The notes under the pieces were generated by a model that saw nothing but the letters and a program-made list of their open reading frames with translations, did no database searches and had not been told where the DNA came from. The position numbers were made by a program, and so were the translations under genes. Positions 25,348 through 33,904 of a stretch of DNA of 64,000 nucleotides are shown piece after piece. The stretch lies in the NCBI RefSeq assembly GCF_003014655.1, contig NZ_PYAT01000003.1:124001-188000 (forward strand), read 5' to 3'. This DNA is from Planomicrobium soli. Its GTDB lineage: Bacteria > Bacillota > Bacilli > Bacillales_A > Planococcaceae. Each line of letters begins with the position of its first letter. Position 1 is the stretch's first letter.

Positions 25348-25853
25348 TTCCAATCTCCTTTTTGATATCCATGTATTTTATTTCATAGTTAGGTTTGACT
25401 CTTTAATGGCTATTTTAAAGTGATGCTTATCTTTCTTATTAACTTTCATTTAAGTAATACTATATACTCATCAAAGTGTAATATTCTTCAATATAGCGTT
25501 ATTAAAGAAAAATAGCTATCTAATTTTTAAGTGTTGGATTTTTAGATAGAAGAGTTTAAAGGAAAATCAATAAAGACGTAATTCCGTCTAAAATTTATAA
25601 GTTAACTATTTATATTATACTTACAAAAAAAGAGACCAATTCCAGGTTATGAAGATAGAGCAGATATCAAGTAAAGACAGGAATTAAAGAAGGAAAGAGG
25701 TAATTTCATTGATTAAGTAACTAATTTGCTTATGCCATAAAAAAAAGAGATTTATCTTTTCCTTCCTTGTAATTACTGGATAAAAGAATTCAAATGCATC
25801 GTCAGTCAAAAGACTAACAAGGTAAATAATGCATAGAAAGAAAGGTGAAACAG
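25348..25853. other. AT-rich intergenic region
   Basis: About 500 bp between divergent genes. I find no convincing coding frame or terminator. It must contain the promoters of the membrane gene on the left and of kptA on the right, but no pair of hexamers stands out. Confidence 0.45.
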
Positions 25854-26411
25854 ATGAACAAACGGGATGAAGTGAAATTGAGTTCGTTTATAGCCAAAAT
25901 TCTCCGTCATTCGCCTCAAAAGTTCGGACTGGAGTTGGACGATTACGGATTTTGCGATATTACTGAATTGACAAACGCTATAAAATTTCAGCCCAATTGG
26001 AAACAGGTAACCGAAGAAGACATTCGCCAACTTGCTGCTACGAGTCCTAAACAACGTTATTTAATCAAAGACAACCAAATTAAAGCGCGGTATGGCCACA
26101 GTATTCCGGTTCTTCAAGAAACCTTATCCAGGCAAGTGCCTGCACATCTTTATCATGGAACACACGAAGCTGCATTGGAAGCAATCAAGAAGGTTGGGAT
26201 TCTTCCAATGGGCCGCCAACAGGTTCATCTTTCCGAAAGCCCTTCTTTTGCTACGCTTGCGGCAAAAAGGAGAAAAAATCCTCTTTTGTTGAAGATCAGT
26301 ACAGAAATAGCGATAGAAGCCGGAGCGACTTTTCAGTTTGCAGGCAATGAAGTATGGCTGTCGACTTCGCTTCCTCCATCTTCTATAATCGAGGAAATCC
26401 AATTAAAATAA
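25854..26411 (+). CDS. kptA: RNA 2'-phosphotransferase (KptA/Tpt1 family)
   Basis: Cytosolic enzyme of 185 aa that transfers a 2'-phosphate from RNA to NAD+. The N-terminal winged helix has SSFIAKILRHSPQKFGLELD (Arg-His of the catalytic tetrad), then KARYGHS with the third catalytic residue, and the C-terminal ADP-ribosyltransferase-like half begins with AHLYHGTHEAALEAI. Yeast Tpt1 finishes tRNA splicing; in bacteria its natural substrate is unclear, though 2'-phosphate or 5'-phosphate-capped RNAs have been proposed. ATG at 25854 with AAAGG 8 nt upstream. It is a single gene with a terminator. Confidence 0.95.
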   Translation: MNKRDEVKLSSFIAKILRHSPQKFGLELDDYGFCDITELTNAIKFQPNWKQVTEEDIRQLAATSPKQRYLIKDNQIKARYGHSIPVLQETLSRQVPAHLYHGTHEAALEAIKKVGILPMGRQQVHLSESPSFATLAAKRRKNPLLLKISTEIAIEAGATFQFAGNEVWLSTSLPPSSIIEEIQLK

Positions 26412-26442
26412 CCCCAAGTTTCTTTTAAAAGAACTTGGGGTT
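26410..26442 (+). terminator. Terminator of kptA
   Basis: AACCCCAAGTT pairs with AACTTGGGGTT with TCTTTT/AAAAGA inside; it overlaps the stop codon and ends in T-rich sequence. Confidence 0.8.
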
Positions 26443-26490
26443 ATTCTTCATTTTAGAACCAAACTATTCTTAGTCATTCTGCTATTTCAT

Positions 26491-26601
26491 CTACATCTTG
26501 AAAAGCTGGATAAAAGACCATGTCTGCAAAAACAACCAAAAATGTTCTTCGGTAAACCCATCGCTTTTTCTTTCTGTCCATCCTCTGATTGCCTTGTCCA
26601 T
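26491..26601 (-). pseudogene. Possible small-gene remnant, 36 codons
   Basis: A clean frame begins MDKAIRGWTERKSDGFTEEH and ends at a stop at 26491. Near its end another frame reads MVFYPAFQDVDEIAE, and joining the two by a single-base shift gives a smoother protein. No ribosome site is seen at the ATG. It may be the surviving part of a decayed gene. Confidence 0.3.
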
Positions 26602-26677
26602 AATATTGTAATATCAGATGGAAATAATGGAAATATCCGTTAGTTTCTTATGATAGAATTTCATAGAGGTGTTTAAG

Positions 26678-27397
26678 ATGGAAAACGTAACCATACTAAT
26701 TGCATTAGCTGGCGGCTTTTTAGCCTTTATTTCCCCCTGCTGCCTGCCCTTATATCCTTCCTTTATTTCATACATCACTGGCATATCAGTGAATGAACTG
26801 AAAGAGAACAAACACGTTTCTTTCAGGAAAAAGGTGCTGATCCATTCGATCTTCTTTTCTCTTGGATTTTCAGTAATTTATTACATATTAGGGTTCTCAT
26901 TGAGCACAATAGGTGGATTATTTACGACCAATCAAAGACTCATACAGATGCTTGGTGCCATTTTCTTAGTATTTATGGGTTTATTTTTAATGGGGATTAT
27001 TAAACCCGAGTTCATGTTCAAAGAAAAACGGTTGAACTACAAAAAGAAATCAGCTACCTATCTCAATTCTTTTGCAGTCGGCTTTATCTTTTCGGCAGGG
27101 TGGACACCCTGCATCGGACCAATATTTGGTGCCATCATTACATACGGAAGCTTAGTGAACCCAGCCCAAACGGTTTCTGTGGTTACGGCCTACTCTCTTG
27201 GATTTTGCATCCCATTTATTATCATGGCCTTCTTTATTGGCAAAACGAAGTTCATCTTAAAATACTCTGCCAGCTTGATGAAATTTGGCGGTGCCATTAT
27301 TGTGTTGCTAGGCATCATGATTTATTTTGACAAGATGTATTATTTGAACATCTGGACAGCTGATCTTCAGTATTTTATTGAGTCTTGGTTGACTTAA
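26678..27397 (+). CDS. ccdA: CcdA-type cytochrome c biogenesis / thiol-disulfide transporter protein
   Basis: Six-helix membrane protein, 239 aa, that moves reducing equivalents from cytosolic thioredoxin to extracytoplasmic thiol proteins. The two conserved cysteine motifs are FISPCCLPLYPS (residues about 18-28, with an extra Cys) and SAGWTPCIGP in helix 4. The start at 26678 follows GAGGTGTTTAAG. No thioredoxin-like or cytochrome partner is adjacent, unlike resA or ccdC arrangements. A b/c-type cytochrome pair at 53-55 kb could be a distant client, but this is speculation. Confidence 0.92.
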   Translation: MENVTILIALAGGFLAFISPCCLPLYPSFISYITGISVNELKENKHVSFRKKVLIHSIFFSLGFSVIYYILGFSLSTIGGLFTTNQRLIQMLGAIFLVFMGLFLMGIIKPEFMFKEKRLNYKKKSATYLNSFAVGFIFSAGWTPCIGPIFGAIITYGSLVNPAQTVSVVTAYSLGFCIPFIIMAFFIGKTKFILKYSASLMKFGGAIIVLLGIMIYFDKMYYLNIWTADLQYFIESWLT

Positions 27398-27440
27398 CTA
27401 AGAGCTAATGCAGCTTAATCTTCAAATTCGATAAATTCGT

Positions 27441-27605
27441 TTGGGAGAGAAACGTTGGAAGCGAAATAAAGTAATTGAAGCTGTTATCCTTATCGGGATA
27501 ACTGTTGGTCCCACAGTTTTATTGTTTCATGTGGATTTTAACTCCATAAGGTTGGTGTTTCCCTACCTATACCTTCCCCTTCATTGGGGCTTAGATAGGA
27601 CATAA
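27441..27605 (+). CDS. Possible small membrane peptide or gene remnant, 54 codons
   Basis: The frame from TTG at 27441 reads GEKRWKRNKVIEAVILIGIT then VGPTVLLFHVDFNSIRLVF and ends LPLHWGLDRT. One helix is plausible. No ribosome site is spaced correctly, so it may be the relic of a gene. The rest of 27398-27865 shows only the hairpin at 27717. Confidence 0.3.
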   Translation: MGEKRWKRNKVIEAVILIGITVGPTVLLFHVDFNSIRLVFPYLYLPLHWGLDRT

Positions 27606-27716
27606 TTTAGGTGAGATCATTTAGAATCAGCAATTTATAGAAGAAACGAAAACATGCAGGAAGCCTTGTCCAGCCACTGTATTTTTAGTTAAAAAAGCAA
27701 CTGAAATAAACAGAAG

Positions 27717-27747
27717 AAAACTCTTAGTTCAATAAACTAAGAGTTTT
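27717..27747. terminator. Hairpin with flanking A/T runs
   Basis: AAAACTCTTAGTT pairs exactly with AACTAAGAGTTTT around a 5-nt loop. It can end transcripts from either side and lies about 120 nt beyond the minus-strand gene at 27866. Confidence 0.75.
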
Positions 27748-27865
27748 CTATTTTAATTAAAATCGCCTCTAATAGGTATAACACTTTGGTAATAAATGAA
27801 TTAGTTCCTTTTTTATTTCTTTCTTCCTTGTTCAACTTGATAATTACAGCTTCCGCGAGAGAGTT

Positions 27866-28180
27866 TTAAGAACTTGGGAAGTAAGAAGTGAGGTCCTGTA
27901 TTTCAACGAGAGCTCGTTCATCGGATATTAAAATTTCATAAGTATATTCTTTTCCTTGCTGATTCTTGACGATGACCATATATCTCCCTTGGCCGAAATC
28001 ATATCTGGTACCTCCGTGAAATAAGGGCTCATTTTCATCGTAAGATTTCAGCACTTCTACTGCTGCATAATGAAAGGCTGCCATTTCGTTTTCTTTGTGT
28101 TCACTATACAAATAGATTGCACCAACGATTATCCCAATTGTAAAAAGTGAAAACAAAAATATGGTTAATATTCTTTTCAT
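27866..28180 (-). CDS. Hypothetical membrane-anchored protein, 104 aa
   Basis: One N-terminal helix (ILTIFLFSLFTIGIIVGAIYLY) anchors a short extracytoplasmic domain with alternating strands (RYMVIVKNQQGKEYTYEILI). ATG at 28180, preceded by AGGAGAATATTTC. Its N-in topology is indicated by MKR. No family recognised; it fits the pattern of small exported proteins of this region. Confidence 0.6.
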   Translation of the reverse strand: MKRILTIFLFSLFTIGIIVGAIYLYSEHKENEMAAFHYAAVEVLKSYDENEPLFHGGTRYDFGQGRYMVIVKNQQGKEYTYEILISDERALVEIQDLTSYFPSS

Positions 28181-28245
28181 GAAATATTCTCCTAGTTTTT
28201 ATTACCTGCCTGTTTAAAATATAGGCTATGTAATGAGCTAATCTT

Positions 28246-28783
28246 TCAGTTACTTTTTAAAACCAGATTTTCTTTTTGTCCGTTCCACTCTATTACTCCA
28301 GAAATTCCATCATTTTCATCAACGATATTACATATCTTGCACGTTCCATCATCCGTAATAGAATAACTATGAAGACTCAGTCCAAGTATAGGAACCTCCC
28401 GGTAAAGAAAACAGAAAAAATCCGTTGTCTCCTTGTAATTGCCACCCTTCAAAATAAGCGCTTTCATGAAACACTTCAAGATAAGTATTCCCTTCAAATT
28501 CAATTATTAAATCGGCTATTTCTTCAAAAAGAAGGATATTAATTATTTTCTTTCCCAGTAGAACCTTTTCTACATCTTTATGCGAAAATCTTTTTGGAGA
28601 GTAGAGACAATCTGAATACCCGACCACTATTTCTTTAACAACTTTTAATCTCCATGGACATTCAATTATTGAGGTTGCTCTTTCAAAAGTCATTCCCAGA
28701 GGCGCGTTCTTTTCTGTATTCACTTCTGTAACCTTCTGGCCAATAAAAAATTCAAAATCAATAGCACTTATTTTCCTATACAC
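28246..28783 (-). pseudogene. DUF6188-like protein, C-terminus possibly frameshifted
   Basis: The frame 28367-28783 encodes 138 aa starting MYRKISAIDFEFFIGQKVTE, with LIIEFEGNTYLEVFHESAYF and GDNGFFLFSLPGGSYTW, a pattern I associate with DUF6188-like proteins. Right where it stops, an overlapping frame continues to 28246 with protein-like sequence (SITDDGTCKICNIVDENDG, then EWNGQKENLVLKSN). A one-base shift near 28375 would join them. Either the short 138-aa form is complete and the tail is chance, or the gene is broken. Start ATG at 28783 follows GAGGAGGGTAAATGTG. Confidence 0.55.
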
Positions 28784-28927
28784 ATTTACCCTCCTCTAGA
28801 GAAAGCCATTTACTCAAAAATACCGTTTACTGCTTGTTAAAATACTTCATGGGAATACTCTTTATCTCTACTCATTCATAATATTTGCTTCAAAAGAAGG
28901 AGCGAATTCTTTATTTAAACAAAGTAT

Positions 28928-29344
28928 TTACGGCGCGAACCCGTAATAGAAAAAGACGTGCAAATATAAACCGATGAATGAGACTATCAAACAATGGAGA
29001 ACAAACATAGCCATCATAATTACTTTAGACATTTTACCCACTTCTAATTTCCATATCTCCTTATAGACTTGAATCCATAAAGAAACTACGAGCGGTACAA
29101 CCAGTAAAAAATAAAAAATAACCACTCCATCTCCAAAAGCAACAGCATACTTAAGAGCAAAGCTTTCATCGACTTTAAAAGAGTGTTCCATCCAAGCGAC
29201 TGATGAGAGAAAAGCAAGCTGCATGGCAACTGCGTAGAAAAACATAGGCATTCGATATTTCCCTAAATTGCGAAGCTTCCAGAAAATGAAACAATAAACG
29301 ATAGCAATACACAGACCAACGATCAGATTAAACGAATAAAACAT
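28928..29344 (-). CDS. Hypothetical membrane protein, 138 aa
   Basis: Four predicted helices (NLIVGLCIAIVYCFIFW, MFFYAVAMQLAFLSSVAW, GVVIFYFLLVVPLVVSLW, VIMMAMFVLHCLIVSFIGLY). The ATG at 29344 has AGAGGTGCTCTT upstream. No family recognised. It lies just downstream of the broken DUF4279 gene on the same strand. Confidence 0.6.
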   Translation of the reverse strand: MFYSFNLIVGLCIAIVYCFIFWKLRNLGKYRMPMFFYAVAMQLAFLSSVAWMEHSFKVDESFALKYAVAFGDGVVIFYFLLVVPLVVSLWIQVYKEIWKLEVGKMSKVIMMAMFVLHCLIVSFIGLYLHVFFYYGFAP

Positions 29345-29361
29345 AAGAGCACCTCTTCTAA

Positions 29362-29864
29362 TTACTTAACTGCATCGTCTAACGATTTTATATACATATC
29401 GAACTGAATAGTTGTTCCTGTCAAATTGCAAAACTCAATAACCTCTTCATTAAATCCTATACAAGGTGGCTCTTCACCATAAAGACTGGGAACAATCATA
29501 ATGACAAAATTCACGTCGTATTGTTCCTTAATTTGCAGGAGTTGCGAAATTTTATTTTTTAAGTTTTTATAGTGTCTCTGCATTGTGCTTCTACATCTAA
29601 TCGATCGACATCCGATTTTTCGGTATCCCATGTAGAGAAGCGGCGGGTAGAGCCCCCTCTTCTTTTACTGCTATAAGCCCAACTGTTAAAAGGCTGAATA
29701 CCTAATAAAGATGTAATGTCTTGAGGATTGAATATTCCTTCCTTGTAAGCCACTAAACCATTCCGGCCAACTTTACCATTGCTTTCAATTCCAAAATAAG
29801 TATAGCTATTTGTTTTTCCATTAAGTGCTCCTTCAAAATGAATTTTAGTTTTTTTAGCAATAGT
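29362..29864 (-). pseudogene. DUF4279 gene, start lost and frameshifted
   Basis: Joined product: KTKIHFEGALNGKTNSYTYF ... GRNGLVAYKEGIFNPQDITS ... STWDTEKSDVDRLDVE ... RDTIK, then after a shift LKNKISQLLQIKEQYDV ... FCNLTGTTIQFDMYIKSLDD. This matches the DUF4279 pattern (TSLLGIQP near the front). The frame changes within the A-rich run near 29562-29572; one extra A would restore it. The first frame opens after a stop with no ATG, GTG or TTG before residue 35, so the start also seems lost. DUF4279 is a family linked to immunity-type small proteins. Confidence 0.65.
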
Positions 29865-29874
29865 TCAATGCACT

Positions 29875-30315
29875 CTACTCAAAATCTCCTAAAGGTTTAT
29901 GGAAATAAGGACCACAATTTTCTTCATGAGTCAGAACAAAGGTCCAAGTAAAGTGTTCATCGACAATATAGAGATCACTTCCTACATGAGTAACATCTTT
30001 TACTTTTAGTCGATTAGCTTTCGGTAGATGTATGGCATCTTCACTGGATGTACAAATAAGATAGCATCCCGCCTTTTTCTGCATTTCGAACGCATCTATC
30101 GCCCGCTGACCATGGAAACAGTCGATTTTACCCATGCTGAAAACATTCCACATGCATTGCTTAAAGGCTATCTTTCTCTTTTGGGATTTGCTTAATTTTT
30201 TTGCAAAAGCCTCTTCCCATCGGTGCTCTAGCTCATTTCCGTTGTTTGGCACTAATGAAAATCTGATGTTCATATTCTGCAATCGAGTTGTTTGCTTATT
30301 TAAAAATTCATCCAT
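29875..30315 (-). CDS. DUF4275-like protein
   Basis: Soluble protein of 146 aa. The pattern HRWEEAFAKKLSKSQKRKIA, MWNVFSMGKIDCFHGQRAIDAF and CYLICTSSEDA resembles DUF4275. Start taken at the ATG at 30315 (MDEFLNKQ), with GAGGATT a little farther upstream than ideal. It ends 11 nt before the broken DUF4279 frame, so the two were probably one operon. Function unknown. Confidence 0.6.
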   Translation of the reverse strand: MDEFLNKQTTRLQNMNIRFSLVPNNGNELEHRWEEAFAKKLSKSQKRKIAFKQCMWNVFSMGKIDCFHGQRAIDAFEMQKKAGCYLICTSSEDAIHLPKANRLKVKDVTHVGSDLYIVDEHFTWTFVLTHEENCGPYFHKPLGDFE

Positions 30316-30514
30316 TATATATGAATCCTCTTTTCTAGATAGCAACTATGTTTGCTACTAAATACATTTTTCAAAAAACCGATGATTTAAAACAAACCTT
30401 TTTTCATCTTTAATTTACCTCGTATTATTAAGGTATAAGGAATTATACTTAAAAAAGAGAACCGGCAATATGATAATCAAGTTAAACAGTATTTTAAGAA
30501 ATGGAGGTGAAATA

Positions 30515-30697
30515 GTGGAATTATTAGAACTCACCTATTCTCCCCTTTATTTAGTGATGGCAGTAATGTGCTCTCTCTATCTGATTCTTTTTCGAAAAGA
30601 GAAAGGATGCATGGTTCTTGCAGGAAAAATCTATTCAATTTTCATTCTTGCTGTTTATTTAATTGCGTTTAGTTTATTTTTAAGATCTGTCCTTTAA
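30515..30697 (+). CDS. Small membrane protein, 60 aa
   Basis: Start at the GTG at 30515 behind GGAGGTGAAATA. The product has two helices (SPLYLVMAVMCSLYLILF and GKIYSIFILAVYLIAFSLFL) joined by RKEKGCMV. It is one of the few plus-strand genes in this region. No known family. Confidence 0.55.
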   Translation: MELLELTYSPLYLVMAVMCSLYLILFRKEKGCMVLAGKIYSIFILAVYLIAFSLFLRSVL

Positions 30698-30765
30698 AAT
30701 TCACTTTTATTTTGTACGACTTATAAATTTTCTAAAATGTTACTTGGTCATCTCAAATGGATAAT

Positions 30766-31131
30766 TTAATTTAATACAACAATTTTCTCAGCAATTTCAT
30801 TAGCCGGACCTTGTACTTTGGTCCACACATTTACATAATCGCCTTCGCTCAGATCGCTCATACTCGTTTTTGTACCTTCTACTTTAGTTGTTTCTTCAAT
30901 AAATAATTCGTATGCAGGATAAGAAGCCGTTGGGTCTGTAGCGGGAGGACCTATCATAATATGCCCTTCCTCAATTTCAAGGATCCGTAAATTTTTATAA
31001 TTAGGCAAATATGAAGTTTTTTTGTTTACCTTATTCGGAATATACGATTGCTCTTTTACTGCTTCGCTTTCTTTTGCACAACCATATAAAATAAGACTCA
31101 AAATCAAAAATAAGAACAAAAGTTTTTTCAA
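30766..31131 (-). CDS. Putative lipoprotein with DUF3221-like domain
   Basis: Lipoprotein of 121 aa: signal KKLLFLFLILSLILYGC with lipobox LYGC, then a short beta-rich domain (LRILEIEEGHIMIGPP, LSEGDYVNVWTKVQG) resembling DUF3221/OB-like small exported proteins. The start is a TTG at 31131 with AGAAGGGG about 7 nt upstream. It lies alone between the plus-strand small gene and a 47-codon frame. Function unknown. Confidence 0.65.
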   Translation of the reverse strand: MKKLLFLFLILSLILYGCAKESEAVKEQSYIPNKVNKKTSYLPNYKNLRILEIEEGHIMIGPPATDPTASYPAYELFIEETTKVEGTKTSMSDLSEGDYVNVWTKVQGPANEIAEKIVVLN

Positions 31132-31335
31132 ACAAACCCCTTCTTTCAACTTGTAAATTATGCATTTTGAATGGCAAGAAGTTACAAAACTCTCCTCTAT
31201 TTTTATATCTCTAACCCATGTAAAACCTAAATATCGGAACCAAAAAGAAAAGAGGAAACTTATTGATAAGTTCCTCCACTAATAGATATGGCATGGCACC
31301 ATGTAAATAAGTTTTCTTCACATTTGGTCAATCGT

Positions 31336-31479
31336 TTATTCTACAGGCATATAAAAATGGCTATCTACCCAAACGAATTCTCCGTCTTCTTTATCAATTC
31401 TAGAAGGCTCTTCTCTAAATACGAGAAATTTTGTTGTTTGATAGTCTTTTAAAGGATTATTTATAGCATAAACCTTCAA
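31336..31479 (-). CDS. Small hypothetical protein, 47 aa
   Basis: A frame not flagged by length: TTG at 31479 with GGAG 5 nt upstream, reading KVYAINNPLKDYQTTKFLVF then REEPSRIDKEDGEFVWVDSH and ending MPVE. The sequence is compact and balanced like a real domain (two strands, acidic loop). It could also be the C-terminal part of a longer lost gene. No family recognised. Confidence 0.45.
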   Translation of the reverse strand: MKVYAINNPLKDYQTTKFLVFREEPSRIDKEDGEFVWVDSHFYMPVE

Positions 31480-31534
31480 TATTTCTCCACTTGCTTAACT
31501 TTTTACTTTGAATAACATTAACTTTCCGTTTTAC

Positions 31535-32341
31535 TTAACAGCAGTCCCAATTATATAGAATATTCGAGAAGTCACCGTTCTTCAAATCTTCTTTTTTGAT
31601 AAAGAAATTGCCGACACCAGAATCTCCCCACATGATACCTGCCTCATCTTCCGAATCAATCTGAAGCAGTAAAATATCGTAATCATCATAAGTTTCATCT
31701 TCTCTTGGATCTGCTTGTGTAAAAAATGCATATCCGCCAATCTTGTGGCCGTCGTTAGTGAGCGTTTCAGCGTAAATCTCCCATAACGTGATATCCTCGT
31801 TGTCTTCTGTTTTTACTATTTCCTCGAAGTCTAAATTGCCGAAAGCATTTTCAAATGCATGATCTGCCACTGACACTGCTTCGTGTTCCAAATTGAATGT
31901 TAGAGAAAGTTCGTTTGTCACAGGGAAATACTCTTCCTCAGAATGATTTTGATAAGAGAAGTCAGTAACGAGTTGGCCCTCAGGTAAAAGTTCTTTATGA
32001 TAAACCACTTTGAAATTGGTTTGTTCTGTTTGGTCATCAAAATTAAGCCCCATCACATCATCCTCGGCAGCAAGGAAAAATTGCAGGATCCCTTTCTTTG
32101 GCAGATCTTCTAAATTACTTGGCAATTCCTCAAAATTAATCTGAGCAAGCAACTTCATCGGATTTCCAGCAGCGTCTTTTGGATGCTCCTCGGTTTTCGG
32201 CAAATAAGGAAGGCCGGAGAACTTACTTTGATATAAAGTTGTTTGTTCTTCTTTTGTCGTAATTTTTATTGTAGGCTTTAAAGTTGCTTCAATCTCTTTC
32301 CGGACTTTCTCTAATTCTTTAGGTAGTAACATTTTCTCCAT
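31535..32341 (-). CDS. YwqG family protein (DUF1963)
   Basis: Soluble acidic protein of 268 aa, a full-length DUF1963/YwqG domain: SKFSGLPYLPKTEEHPKDAA, LLAQINFEELPSNLEDLPKK, GILQFFLAAEDDVMGLNFDD, IGGYAFFTQADPRE and a final LLLQIDSEDEAGIMWGDSGV. The ATG at 32341 has GGGGAGATTAGCT upstream. YwqG lies in the B. subtilis LXG toxin neighbourhood and this family frequently accompanies toxin/immunity loci, so a protective binding role is possible. Confidence 0.85.
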   Translation of the reverse strand: MEKMLLPKELEKVRKEIEATLKPTIKITTKEEQTTLYQSKFSGLPYLPKTEEHPKDAAGNPMKLLAQINFEELPSNLEDLPKKGILQFFLAAEDDVMGLNFDDQTEQTNFKVVYHKELLPEGQLVTDFSYQNHSEEEYFPVTNELSLTFNLEHEAVSVADHAFENAFGNLDFEEIVKTEDNEDITLWEIYAETLTNDGHKIGGYAFFTQADPREDETYDDYDILLLQIDSEDEAGIMWGDSGVGNFFIKKEDLKNGDFSNILYNWDCC

Positions 32342-32525
32342 AGCTAATCTCCCCTTCAAATTGTTATAGTCGTACCTTTAACTATTTCATATATGTAGAC
32401 AAATATGAAAATCGATTTTTAGTTAAACCATGATTTACGGTTGATTTAATTGAATCTCAAAATCTTTCGCTTTAAAATCTCTGCGCTTTTTCTTAACTTT
32501 CCTTCTCAAGGAGTCAGCTAAGCAC

Positions 32526-33380
32526 TCATCCTCCAAGATCATTCTCATCATAATAGTCGAAATCATCAATCTCAATCTCTGTAACATTTTTAAAAGCGCT
32601 ATTAAAATCTTTGGTCGCTTGAGTTTCGTTTAATAGATCCAGTATGACTGTGTCGCCGTATGTATGAATTAGATGCCGGACTGCTATATACGACTGCAAA
32701 TAAATATTGTAATTGGAATCTAATCTATTGTTTCGCCATTGTTCCGCCGTCGTGACTTCTTTCAAAGGCAATCGTTCCTGCTCCATTATAGTAATGCTCA
32801 TTTCTTCGTTCCCGATGTATTCGGCAAATCCCTCATTAAACCAATACGGTATATCTTCTAGAGACAGTCCCAGCTCACTAAATTTATGCCCCATGACAAA
32901 ATGCGTGTACTCATGCATCACCGTTTTATTGTATTCCCAAATCACAGGAGGAGAGCCATTAGCTAATGCCTCTCTGTCTTCTGGTACTATACCGGTCATA
33001 TTCATTTCCATCGAATGGAATCCACTAGCATGATCTAGCCCGGATACACTGTCCATCTCTTCACTAGTTTTAAACAGTACAATATCGTTCGGTTCACTGT
33101 AAGAGCCGATAAACTTGCTGTTTAATTCTATCCCCCGATTTATTGCAGCTTTAGTGAGCGGCAATAAGTTCTTATCTTGATCTGAATAATGTAAAGTAAA
33201 ATGTTTATATTCTATACTGTTGTAATTTTTTAAGGTCTCGTTCCTTATGTCAGATGCAATTACCTTGAGCATTAAAGAGAAAGCCATTTGGTATGCGGGT
33301 TCTTTATATTTCTGAATAACGAATACAAGGGTGCAGAAAAAGAAGATTACCACACCGGAAATGATTAATGCTTTTTTCAC
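32526..33380 (-). CDS. Membrane-anchored metallopeptidase (peptidase MA-like, gluzincin)
   Basis: Extracellular zinc protease of 284 aa with one N-terminal helix (ALIISGVVIFFFCTLVFVI). The motif HEYTH (H156, E157, H160) is followed by WFNEGFAEYIG, giving the NEGxAEY third zinc ligand of gluzincins. The upstream part (IEYKHFTLHYSDQDKNLLPL, then a VLFKTSEEMD strand) matches the MA-like family. The ATG at 33380 follows AAGGAGGAAGCAATTAGTG. Targets are unknown; it is a single gene. Confidence 0.85.
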   Translation of the reverse strand: MKKALIISGVVIFFFCTLVFVIQKYKEPAYQMAFSLMLKVIASDIRNETLKNYNSIEYKHFTLHYSDQDKNLLPLTKAAINRGIELNSKFIGSYSEPNDIVLFKTSEEMDSVSGLDHASGFHSMEMNMTGIVPEDREALANGSPPVIWEYNKTVMHEYTHFVMGHKFSELGLSLEDIPYWFNEGFAEYIGNEEMSITIMEQERLPLKEVTTAEQWRNNRLDSNYNIYLQSYIAVRHLIHTYGDTVILDLLNETQATKDFNSAFKNVTEIEIDDFDYYDENDLGG

Positions 33381-33721
33381 TAATTGCTTCCTCCTTATTC
33401 AAGAGAAGAAAGTTTACTTTATTTCCATCTCTTATACAGTTAATTTATAGATCTGTTTACTTAACTATAATGATTAACTAATGGAATTACTAGATAATTT
33501 TGGGAATTCGTCTTAATAAAAGTATTTTTACAAAATGCAAGGAAGAGAAGCAATGCAGTGCTCTATACTTTATTATTTATATATACAGTTAAGCTTATGG
33601 AGGGTTTGTTAAAGACTGCGTAAGTTTTCTAATTGGATTTCCAAAATGATTAATTCGATAAAAGAATTTGCATTAAAATTGAAAAATAGAATAACCGTGA
33701 AGAAAGAGAGGATTTAGTGAG
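33381..33721. other. Intergenic region
   Basis: About 340 bp of AT-rich DNA between divergent genes. No coding frame or clear hairpin found; AGAGAGGATTT before 33722 is the ribosome site of the next gene. Confidence 0.45.
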
Positions 33722-33904
33722 ATGGCAAATCCGTATGAACGATTTGAAGGTACACCTTTATGGAAAAGTCTCGATAAAGGCATAGACAATCTGGCGAAAA
33801 ACAACGATATTGAAGAAACGGCACGCAGAGAATACATAGTAGGATACCTTTGTCAGTTGATAGATGAAGCTAAATGGAGGACCAGAAATGAAAAAAGTAA
33901 TTGA
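33722..33904 (+). CDS. Small hypothetical protein, 60 aa
   Basis: Predicted helical protein (MANPYERFEGTPLWKSLDKG, IDNLAKNNDIEETARREYIV). ATG at 33722 with GAGAGGATTTAGTGAG upstream. It overlaps the start of the SMI1/DUF4241 gene by 17 nt, so the two are translationally coupled. The pattern is seen in small proteins that precede immunity-type genes (a TPLWK ... IVGYLCQ segment); no function known. Confidence 0.7.
   Translation: MANPYERFEGTPLWKSLDKGIDNLAKNNDIEETARREYIVGYLCQLIDEAKWRTRNEKSN

Noticed and set aside
28246..28503. Separate 85-codon gene
   Set aside because: Its first half is a shadow of the DUF6188-like frame; only the tail looks coding, so it is described as a possible frameshifted end.
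29559..29575. Programmed -1 frameshift signal in the DUF4279 gene
   Set aside because: The A run is not in the X XXY YYZ register relative to the upstream frame, and the gene also lacks a start, so decay or a sequencing indel is simpler.
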